Source of the DNA: Pontibacterium granulatum
GTDB lineage: Bacteria > Pseudomonadota > Gammaproteobacteria > Pseudomonadales > Balneatricaceae
NCBI RefSeq assembly: GCF_029961155.1
Contig: NZ_JASBRH010000011.1
Location: 62,001 to 126,000, forward strand
Length of the DNA stretch: 64,000 nucleotides
Direction: 5' to 3'
The translations under genes and the position numbers were made by a program. Of this stretch, positions 17,159 to 24,367 are shown piece after piece; position 1 is the first letter of the stretch, and each line of letters opens with the position of its first letter. The notes under the pieces are model-generated. The model had not been told where the DNA came from, did no database searches, and saw nothing but the letters and a program-made list of their open reading frames with translations.

Positions 17159-17205
17159 TGTAGGGTAGGCATTCAGCCTACCGGCAGCGTGAACGCTGCC
17201 CTACA
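17159..17205. repeat. Double-hairpin repeat TGTAGGG, copy 1
   Basis: TGTAGGGTAGGC and GCCTACC form one hairpin; GGCAGCGT and ACGCTGCC form the next; the element ends CCCTACA, complementary to its start. The same plan with the shared centre TACCGGCAG occurs at 36431-36512 and 42884-42929. Confidence 0.75.
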
Positions 17206-17592
17206 GTAGCGGGGATTCCCATGCGCTAATCTCTAGGCAGGCACAGACCTATCTCCCTTCTACGTAGCCGAGCATTGCAGGGTTCGCGTGATGAAGGCCG
17301 AGGACTGTTTGAGGAGCGAAGCGACGAGTTCCGCAGGCCCACGTGAAGCCGAAACGCGCAGGGCACCGGACGCAGTCCGGCAAGTAGTAGGGTTGGCAGG
17401 GATTGGTAAGGGAGGGCCAACCCCCTCCCTTGCCTCGCACTAATAAGGGCGAACAAGGAAAACAAACGTATTACTTAGCAGCGGTACGTCTGTTAGTCGA
17501 CGGGTGATTTATATCACCTGTCTGTCCGTTCTATCGAATCCCCGCGCACAGTTACGTATAATACCCCGCTGATCTTTTTCTGGAGTATTAAG
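17206..17592 (+). promoter_or_regulatory. Upstream region of the 17593 gene, with a CRP/FNR-like site
   Basis: GGTGATTTATATCACC at 17503-17518 contains GTGA-N6-TCAC, the core half-sites of the CRP family; FNR/ANR-type proteins are an alternative. A TATAAT lies at 17557-17562 with no good -35 element, about 40 bp downstream, a spacing that fits an activator-dependent promoter. The preceding stretch 17206-17460 has no supported ORF and looks like degraded repeat sequence. Confidence 0.45.
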
Positions 17593-18093
17593 GTGTTCGG
17601 TTCTGTTGCAGCATTGTGGGGCTTTACCGGTATCTGCCTGATTCTGGGCAGTGCAATCTATCGCCTGAGCCAGATTGCCTGGCAGATGTTTGATCAACCA
17701 CTGAGCTGGTATCACTGGGCGGCGTTGGTGGCGTGTGTGGGCTTTATGGGGTTTGCCGAGGGCTACCGTGGTTTCCAGAAGGCGTTTTCACCGCGGGTGG
17801 CTGCGCGTATCTATTACCTGTCCCAGCATGTGACGCCAACGCGTGCCTTGCTGGCGCCGCTGTTTTGTATGGGGTACTTCCACGTGCGCCGTAAGCGTCA
17901 GATTGTCACGATCTGCCTGACACTGGGTATCATCGTGTTGGTGCAGTTTGTCCATATGATGCAGCAGCCGTGGCGTGGGATCGTGGATGCAGGGGTGGTT
18001 GTGGGGCTGACCTGGGGGGTGCTGTCGATTGCGTTGTTTACCCTCAAGGCGTTCTTTGGCAAAGGTTTTAGCCATTCGCCGGAAACGCCTTAA
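17593..18093 (+). CDS. Conserved-looking inner-membrane protein of unknown function
   Basis: The 166-residue product starts at GTG with TGGAG about 8 nt upstream. It shows hydrophobic segments at about 6-25, 42-58, 93-108 and 114-131, and a possible further one at 141-158; the loops are basic. Conserved-looking residues include GFAEGYRGFQKAF near 57-69 and GYFHVRRKRQ near 96-105. I do not recognise the family. It stands alone, has its own promoter region with a CRP/FNR-like palindrome, and ends at a shared terminator with ilvA. Confidence 0.75.
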   Translation: MFGSVAALWGFTGICLILGSAIYRLSQIAWQMFDQPLSWYHWAALVACVGFMGFAEGYRGFQKAFSPRVAARIYYLSQHVTPTRALLAPLFCMGYFHVRRKRQIVTICLTLGIIVLVQFVHMMQQPWRGIVDAGVVVGLTWGVLSIALFTLKAFFGKGFSHSPETP

Positions 18094-18117
18094 AGATCTG
18101 TCTTATAAAGAAATATT

Positions 18118-18143
18118 AAAAAAGCTCCCTTGGGAGCTTTTTT
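18118..18143. terminator. Bidirectional terminator between the 17593 gene and ilvA
   Basis: AAAAAAGCTCCC and GGGAGCTTTTTT are perfectly symmetric around TT, giving T tracts for both convergent genes. Confidence 0.93.
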
Positions 18144-18168
18144 AATGGATGAAATCCGGGCCAGGCCG

Positions 18169-19686
18169 TTAGCCGAGGAACAACTGGTAGGCGTGGTTGT
18201 CGGTTTCGTCCCAGTAGTTGTAGCCGATCTCTTTCAGGAAATCCTCGACGTCTGCGCGTTCGGCGGTTGGTACCTGCATACCCACCAGAACGCGGCCGTA
18301 TGCCGCGCCGTGGTTACGGTAGTGGAACATGGAGATGTTCCAGCGACCGCCCAGGGTGCTGAGGAACTTCATCAACGCGCCCGGACGTTCCGGGAACTCA
18401 AAGCGGTACACTACTTCGTTCTTCAGTGTGCCCGGTGCGTGACCACCCACCATGTAACGGATATGCAGTTTGGCGATCTCGTTGTCGGTCAGGTCTTCCA
18501 CCTCGTAGACATTTTCACGCAGATCGTTGAGCAGCTCTTCACGACCATCACCACCCGGACGGGTCTGGATGCCTGCAAACACAACCGCTTCGTTGTCGTC
18601 GCTGTAGCGGTAGTTGAATTCGGTGATGTTGCGCTGACCCAGTGCAGCGCAGAACCCTTTAAAACTGCCCGGACGTTCCGGGATCTTCGCCGCAACAATC
18701 GCTTCGCGCTTTTCACCCAGCTCGGCGCGTTCCGACACGTGGCGCAGGCGGTCGAAGTTAACGTTGGCACCGGAGTCGATGGCGATCAGGGTTTCATCGC
18801 TGCAGTTCTCGCGTGCCACGTATTTCTTCAGACCCGCGACACCCAAAGCGCCGGCCGGTTCGCAGATTGAACGGGTGTCGTCGAAGATATCCTTGATTGC
18901 CGCACAGATCTCGTCGGTGTTAACGGTGATTACTTCATCCACGTATTGGCTGGCGATGTCGAAGGTGTACTCGCCGATCTGGGCAACCGCAACGCCCTCG
19001 GCGAAGATGCCGACCTGGGAAAGAACCACGCGCTCGTTGGCCTCCAGAGCCGCTTTCAGGCAGGCGGAGTCCTCATACTCGACACCGATCACCTTGACTT
19101 CCGGGCGCAGGTATTTGATGTACACTGAGATACCGGCGATCAGGCCGCCGCCGCCTACAGGTACGAACACCGCATCAATCGGACCGCTCTCCTGACGAAG
19201 AATCTCCATCGCGATAGTGCCCTGGCCGGCGATGACATCCGGATCGTCGTAGGGGTGGACATAAACGTAGCCGTGTTCTTCAACCAACTGCCGAGAGTAG
19301 GCGAGCGCTTCATCAAACGCATCACCGTGCAACACCACATTGCCGCCCCAAGCGCGGACGTTATTGACCTTGATTTCAGGGGTGGTTTTCGGCATCACGA
19401 TGGTGGCTTTCACACCCATCTTGTTGGCGGCCATCGCCAGACCCTGAGCATGGTTACCGGCAGATGCTGCTACAACACCCCGTGCACGCTCTTCAGCGGT
19501 CAGGTGATTCATCTTGTTGTAGGCGCCGCGCAGCTTGAAAGAGAACACCGGCTGTTCGTCCTCGCGCTTCAGAAGCACGCGGTTGCCCAGTCGGGCGGAC
19601 AGCGACGGTGCTTTTTCCAGCGGCGTTTCAACAGCCACATCGTACACGCGGGCTTCCAGAATTTTCTTGATATATCGGTGTGCCAT
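18169..19686 (-). CDS. ilvA: Threonine ammonia-lyase, biosynthetic
   Basis: The 505-residue PLP enzyme deaminates threonine to 2-oxobutanoate, the first step of isoleucine synthesis. The PLP lysine is Lys51 in FSFKLRGAYNK; the glycine-rich phosphate loop is VGGGGLIAG near residue 180. Two ACT-like regulatory domains follow (about 325-400 and 420-500), the arrangement of the biosynthetic, isoleucine-inhibited form. The frame extends upstream, but MAHRYIKKILEARVYD at 19686 is the family start. No ilv-type leader peptide or attenuator was seen in the 311-bp gap. Confidence 0.96.
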   Translation of the reverse strand: MAHRYIKKILEARVYDVAVETPLEKAPSLSARLGNRVLLKREDEQPVFSFKLRGAYNKMNHLTAEERARGVVAASAGNHAQGLAMAANKMGVKATIVMPKTTPEIKVNNVRAWGGNVVLHGDAFDEALAYSRQLVEEHGYVYVHPYDDPDVIAGQGTIAMEILRQESGPIDAVFVPVGGGGLIAGISVYIKYLRPEVKVIGVEYEDSACLKAALEANERVVLSQVGIFAEGVAVAQIGEYTFDIASQYVDEVITVNTDEICAAIKDIFDDTRSICEPAGALGVAGLKKYVARENCSDETLIAIDSGANVNFDRLRHVSERAELGEKREAIVAAKIPERPGSFKGFCAALGQRNITEFNYRYSDDNEAVVFAGIQTRPGGDGREELLNDLRENVYEVEDLTDNEIAKLHIRYMVGGHAPGTLKNEVVYRFEFPERPGALMKFLSTLGGRWNISMFHYRNHGAAYGRVLVGMQVPTAERADVEDFLKEIGYNYWDETDNHAYQLFLG

Positions 19687-19997
19687 AGAGATTGCTTTCT
19701 TGCGGGGATTTGAGACCGGATAAACCAAACATGTTAAAGGCTATACCACCCGTGAACAAGCAATAAACCGGGCAAATTCGGCCAATTTAGGCCATTTCTG
19801 TCTGATTTTTATCCTGCCGTGGGAGAGCGTTGTACCTGGCGGCTTTCGTGCGGCAATTTATGCCGATCTGCATGGGGGGAGAATTAGCGCCAAAGCCGTC
19901 TACAAGCGGGCCGGTTCTGTGCGTATAATTTGCGCAAATTTGCTTATTAAATGACTTTCATAAATTACCTTCTTAAATGACCGGGGATGCGTAACGC
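19687..19997 (+). promoter_or_regulatory. Divergent ilvA/rpiA control region
   Basis: TATAAT at 19924-19929 is a likely -10 for rpiA; no convincing -35 is seen. GCAAATTTGC (19934-19943) is a perfect palindrome at the expected transcript start, a possible operator. On the ilvA side only AT-rich DNA is visible (19730-19810). Confidence 0.4.
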
Positions 19998-20675
19998 ATG
20001 ACACAAGACGAAATGAAGAAAGCGGTTGGCCAGGCGGCAGTTGATTACATCAAACCGCGCCTGGAGAAAGACAGCATTGTGGGTGTCGGTACCGGCTCTA
20101 CTGCGAACTGCTTCATCGACGCACTGGCCGAGATCAAGCATTTGTTCGACGGTGCGGTGGCAAGCTCCGAAGCGACTGCCGAGCGTCTGCAGGCACATGG
20201 TATTCCGGTTTACGACCTGAATAACGTGTCAGAAATGGAAGTCTATGTGGATGGCGCGGATGAGTTCGATAACGGTCTTCACCTGGTGAAAGGGGGCGGT
20301 GGTGCCCTGACCCGCGAAAAGATCGTCGCCGCCGTAGCCAAAGAGTTTGTCTGCATCGTGGACAGCACTAAGCACGTGGACGTGCTGGGCGCATTCCCGC
20401 TGCCGGTGGAAGTGATTCCGATGGCGCGTTCGCATGTGGCTCGTGAACTGGTAAAACTGGACGGTATGCCGGAATGGCGCGAGAACTTCGTGACCGACAA
20501 CGGCAACGTGATTCTGGATGTGTACGATCTGGAGATCACCGACCCGAAAGGCCTGGAAAAGCACCTGAACAACATCGTCGGTGTGGTGACCAACGGTCTG
20601 TTTGCCCAGCGTGGCGCTGATGTGGTGCTGATGGGTACGGAAGAGGGTGTGAAGACTATCAAGCTGGACAGTTGA
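19998..20675 (+). CDS. rpiA: Ribose-5-phosphate isomerase A
   Basis: The 225-residue enzyme interconverts ribose 5-phosphate and ribulose 5-phosphate in the pentose phosphate pathway. It shows [16 protein letters not shown] (phosphate loop), the catalytic DGADEFD near residue 82, [12 protein letters not shown], and [10 protein letters not shown]. Length matches RpiA. It is divergent from ilvA, as rpiA and ilvA are adjacent in many gammaproteobacteria. Confidence 0.97.
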   Translation: MTQDEMKKAVGQAAVDYIKPRLEKDSIVGVGTGSTANCFIDALAEIKHLFDGAVASSEATAERLQAHGIPVYDLNNVSEMEVYVDGADEFDNGLHLVKGGGGALTREKIVAAVAKEFVCIVDSTKHVDVLGAFPLPVEVIPMARSHVARELVKLDGMPEWRENFVTDNGNVILDVYDLEITDPKGLEKHLNNIVGVVTNGLFAQRGADVVLMGTEEGVKTIKLDS

Positions 20676-20687
20676 TAGTCTGACGTT

Positions 20688-20716
20688 ACTGCCCGGACTG
20701 CAACGGTTCGGGCAGT
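20688..20716. terminator. Terminator between rpiA and the small ORF
   Basis: ACTGCCCGGAC pairs with GTTCGGGCAGT (one G-T pair) around a 7-nt loop, followed by only three Ts; it lies between convergent genes. Confidence 0.65.
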
Positions 20717-20731
20717 TTACGCAACAGTCGC

Positions 20732-20854
20732 TTAGAACTGCAGATTAGACACGGCGATGCTTGCCGGCATAGTGATCCATGCCAAAGCTACCAGGTTAAT
20801 CAGAATCCAGCCAAAACCAGAGCCGTCGCGGAAGTTTTCGTCGTGATGTGCCAT
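20732..20854 (-). CDS. Forty-residue single-pass membrane peptide
   Basis: MAHHDENFRDGSGFGWILI begins a 40-residue ORF with a hydrophilic, histidine- and aspartate-rich N-terminus and one hydrophobic segment (about 15-34). AAAGGGTGAA precedes the ATG at a good distance, which supports translation from here rather than from the longer open frame. Family not recognised. It ends close to the rpiA terminator and is divergent from the DUF748 gene, with repeat B between them. Confidence 0.6.
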   Translation of the reverse strand: MAHHDENFRDGSGFGWILINLVALAWITMPASIAVSNLQF

Positions 20855-21067
20855 TGAGTTCACCCTTTCAAATGTTGAAGTCGGAAAATCTGTATCGCAG
20901 TACAGGTTGGACGCCCCGCATAGAATGAGTCGTCCGTTGTTGGCGACGGGAAGACTATGCTCTCTTCTCTCTACGCCCGTGCTGTTATCACTGGTCATCT
21001 CAACGACCGTTCATTTGTGACGGTGTCGAAACGCCAAAATCATCGCTCCGGTTTGCCGGAGTCTATT

Positions 21068-21334
21068 GGGAAGGTGCGAATAAGTCCTGTTAGTGCTCTG
21101 CAAGCCCTTAAGCCTGTATATGCTAGGCGCAGTTTGCAGGTAATGGCCTTAGCCCTAAGCAAAAACTGCAACAACGCAGATGCAGGCTTAAGGGCTTGCC
21201 CTATGGGGCTTTCGGGAAAATTCACACTCGGTGTCAGCACTTTTTGCAAGGTTGCAACATTCCTGCAAAGCGCTTCCTTGATTGTGAATCTTCCCGAAAG
21301 CCAGAGTGCCTACAGGACTTGTTCGAACCTTCCC
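21068..21334 (-). mobile_element. Structured palindromic repeat, copy B (267 bp, inverted relative to A)
   Basis: Read on the minus strand it aligns with copy A over all 267 positions without gaps, at roughly 80-85% identity by eye. The arms are 21100-21199 (closed by GCAAGCCCTTAAGCCTG and its exact complement, 17 bp) and 21207-21302 (closed by GGCTTTCGGGAA and its complement). The core is GCCCTATGGGGC at 21198-21209. The outer stem pairs 27 of 33 positions. Where A and B differ in the arm stems, both strands of the stem have changed together. Confidence 0.85.
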
Positions 21335-21605
21335 TGTGTGCTTATAAATTGCACAGAACTGTCTTGCAGCGCGATTCTAGCAGGACAGATTTCCTTTGAG
21401 TAGTCTGCTAATTCCATGATTTTTATAATGATATATAAGTGCTATTACTTATTTTTGAATGGGCCCTCGGGTATAGGGCGGTCGGGGCAGGTGTCTGAAT
21501 GCGGTGTCTGACCCACAGAGGTGGGATCTTTTTCACGGTCCAATTCCTGAATTTTTCGTGATAGAGAGTATGATAGGAAAAGTTGTCTGCAAAGGGATAG
21601 ATCGG
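21335..21605. other. Upstream region of the DUF748 gene
   Basis: AT-rich DNA at 21405-21460 with a TATAAT-like box near 21424. A stem CTGTC...GACAG lies at about 21359-21387. No further gene is supported. Confidence 0.4.
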
Positions 21606-24323
21606 ATGCGCTGGTTACTGAGTCTGCTGGTTATTTTTGCGTTGCTGCTGCACAACCTTCCCTACCTGGTGCGTGACCAGGTGGTGATCTGGTTACGGTC
21701 CCAGGGGGTTGAGCATGCGGCTCTGAAAGCACTGAATGTAAATTGGTTTAGCGGTGAGATAGAGCTCGTTGAGCTGCGCGCCGAGCGGGAAGGGCACAAG
21801 CCGCTGAATCTGGATCGGCTCTACCTGCAGCTGGACTATGCCGCCCTGACCGAGAAGCGCCTGCTGCTGCGTCACATCGATATCAAAGGCCTGGATTCCG
21901 GCATCGTCGAGCAGGCGCCATCGCTCTGGCTGGGGCCGCTGGATCTCAACGAGCTGGCATCCGGCGACGAACAGACCAGTGAAAGCGAAGACAGCTCCGG
22001 ATCTGCCTGGTTGCCCGGGGTGGACAATATCCGCCTGGATGACATCCGCTGGTATACCGCCATTGCAGGCCAGAAACACCAGCTCAATATTCGTCAGGGT
22101 GAGCTGAGCGACTTCCACTTCTGGGACAAGGAACAACCCACCGCACTAAACCTTGAGGGCAGCGTGAATGGCGCGCCGCTGGTGCTGAAAACCGAAAGCA
22201 CCCCGCTGCCGGAGGAGAAACGCAGCACCCTCAGCATCAATATCCAGCGCTTCCCGCTGCACAGCGTCACGGCACTGATCGAACCCGGCCTGAAAGCCAC
22301 CGTGGATCTGGATCTGCAGATCAGCGCAGCGCTGAAAGGCGAAAGCGGCCAGGTGCAGCAGAGTGGCTCCGTGCGCATCCAGGACCTACAGCTCAAACAG
22401 GAAGCACTGCACCTCAATCAATCCGACCTCACCTGGAGCGGCGATCTGGCTGTAGTGTTGAAAGATGGACAACCTGAGAAGGTAAGCGCTAAGGGCCAGC
22501 TAAAAGGGGCGGGATTGGGCCTGCAGCAGTCGACGCAGGTGATTGGCCTGGACAGCTATGCGCTGGGGCTGGATGCGGTGATGCAGGGGGCACACCAGGT
22601 TCTGAGTCAGGCTGGCCCACTTATGTTGTCGGGGCTCGACCTGCAGATGGGTGATCTGCAACTGAAGCATGCCCAGGTGAACTGGGATGGATCCGTGGGA
22701 CTGACACTGAATCAGGGCAAACCTGCTGACCTGAAAGTCGGCGGCAAACTCAAAGGCGATGGTCTGGCGCTGAAACAGCAGAAGCAGAACATCCGGCTGG
22801 CGGGCTATGCGCTTCAGGCACAGGTGAACAGCGTCGATATGAGTAACTTCGATATCCGCCTGCCCAGCACGGCCCTGAACCGGTTCAGCCTCTCCGTGGC
22901 TGACAATCCGCTGGTAGCCGCACAGACGTTGAAGGTAGAGCAGGCACACGTTGCACTGCCGCTAAGTGTGAAAACCGGTGCGGTGGCGCTGGATGACCTG
23001 CTGGTGCTGGGCGAAGAGCAGCATCTGCTGAAGTTGTCCCGCACCCGTCTGGCGTCGGTGCAGTTTGAGCCAGAGAAGGCGGCCCTTCTGGGTGGCCTGC
23101 GTCTGGCGGGGCTGGATGCCAACGTGACCCTGTCCAAAGAGGGCACGCTGCATGATGTGGAGTGGTTGCAGGCGCAGCTTGCACCGGTGGAAGGCCAGGC
23201 CAGAACTGATGCGGAAACTGAAGCCGAGCCGGAGCAAGCGTCCGGGGATGTGCTGCGCATCAGCCTGAGCAGCCTGGATCTGGTGGGCGAGAACCAGATC
23301 CGCTTTACCGATCAAAGCACCGAACCGCCATTCAAGAGCCGCATCGACCTGAACACCCTGAGCGTGGGCAAGGTGGATACTCAAACAGTCGCCGCGACGC
23401 CGTTTAACGTGCAGGCCACCCTCAACCAGTTTGCCAAGCTGAACCTGCAAGGTGAAGCGGAGCTGGCCGGTAGCAAGCACAACGGTAACTGGAAGCTGGA
23501 CCTGACCGGTCTGGAGCTGCCTCCGCTGAGTCCGTACGCTGAGCGTTACACCGGCTACTACCTCAACAGCGGGCAGCTCAGTCTGGATGCCGAGGGCACC
23601 CTGAGCGAAGGCCAACTGAAGGGTGAAAACAAGATCCGCATCAACCGCCTGACTGTGGATCAGCGTGATGGCGACAAAGTGGCTGAGTTCAGCCAGAAGA
23701 TCACGATGCCGCTGGAAACCGCGATCATGGTGCTGGAGGACAACGACAACAACATCAATTTGGTGATACCGGTGAGTGGTTCTCTGGATGATCCGTCCTT
23801 TGGTTATCAGAGTGTGATCAACGATCTGGCTGGACGGGGCTTGAAGAGCGCCGCGTTGAGTTTCCTCACCAAGTCGCTGCAGCCCTACGCAACGCTGATC
23901 TCCCTGGCAAGCAGCGCCATCGATGCCTCCGAGAAGGGGGCTTTTGTCACGCTGAACCCGGTGGAGTTTACGCCGGGCAGTGTTGCCCTGACCGGCAATT
24001 CCAAGGGCTATCTGGGTAAGCTAGCCGAGATGTTAAATCAGCGTAAGGCGATGCGTCTGAATATCTGTGGCCGGGCAGTACCGGCGGATGCGCCACAGCT
24101 GATGCCAGCCATCGAAGAGGCCAACAAGAAACGTAAGAAACCGTTGCCACCGGAAGCGCTGCAGCAGGAACTGCAGGCCAAGCTGCAGGAACTGGCCGGT
24201 CAGCGTGCGGCCGCCGTCAAAGAGCAGATGTCGGCCAGCGTAGACAGCGGACGTCTGTTCCTTTGCTTTGCCCAGGTGGATAAGTCTGACGACGCTAAAC
24301 CGAGGGTGGAACTGGGGCTCTGA
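21606..24323 (+). CDS. Large DUF748 (AsmA-like) envelope protein
   Basis: The 905-residue protein has one N-terminal membrane segment (MRWLLSLLVIFALLLHNL) and a very long beta-rich periplasmic part with many repeated strands, as in AsmA/YhdP-type bridge proteins. The DUF748 signature lies near residues 640-780 (PLSPYAERYTGYYLNSGQL, LDAEGTLSEG, DNDNNINLVIPVSGSLDDP). An OmpA-like tail follows (TPGSVALTGNSKGYLGKLAEML). The frame opens 34 codons earlier, but AAAGGG precedes the ATG at 21606 and that start gives a clean anchor. Members are thought to act in lipid traffic between membranes; that is extrapolated here. Confidence 0.88.
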   Translation: MRWLLSLLVIFALLLHNLPYLVRDQVVIWLRSQGVEHAALKALNVNWFSGEIELVELRAEREGHKPLNLDRLYLQLDYAALTEKRLLLRHIDIKGLDSGIVEQAPSLWLGPLDLNELASGDEQTSESEDSSGSAWLPGVDNIRLDDIRWYTAIAGQKHQLNIRQGELSDFHFWDKEQPTALNLEGSVNGAPLVLKTESTPLPEEKRSTLSINIQRFPLHSVTALIEPGLKATVDLDLQISAALKGESGQVQQSGSVRIQDLQLKQEALHLNQSDLTWSGDLAVVLKDGQPEKVSAKGQLKGAGLGLQQSTQVIGLDSYALGLDAVMQGAHQVLSQAGPLMLSGLDLQMGDLQLKHAQVNWDGSVGLTLNQGKPADLKVGGKLKGDGLALKQQKQNIRLAGYALQAQVNSVDMSNFDIRLPSTALNRFSLSVADNPLVAAQTLKVEQAHVALPLSVKTGAVALDDLLVLGEEQHLLKLSRTRLASVQFEPEKAALLGGLRLAGLDANVTLSKEGTLHDVEWLQAQLAPVEGQARTDAETEAEPEQASGDVLRISLSSLDLVGENQIRFTDQSTEPPFKSRIDLNTLSVGKVDTQTVAATPFNVQATLNQFAKLNLQGEAELAGSKHNGNWKLDLTGLELPPLSPYAERYTGYYLNSGQLSLDAEGTLSEGQLKGENKIRINRLTVDQRDGDKVAEFSQKITMPLETAIMVLEDNDNNINLVIPVSGSLDDPSFGYQSVINDLAGRGLKSAALSFLTKSLQPYATLISLASSAIDASEKGAFVTLNPVEFTPGSVALTGNSKGYLGKLAEMLNQRKAMRLNICGRAVPADAPQLMPAIEEANKKRKKPLPPEALQQELQAKLQELAGQRAAAVKEQMSASVDSGRLFLCFAQVDKSDDAKPRVELGL

Positions 24324-24367
24324 TCCGGGCCCCTTTTTCACTTGAGTTAATCGCTGCGTAGCGCGGC

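Noticed and set aside
16675-17465. Short ORFs of 60-90 codons after dctM
   Set aside because: They overlap terminators and palindromes, have no ribosome sites, and contain low-complexity repeat-derived residues.
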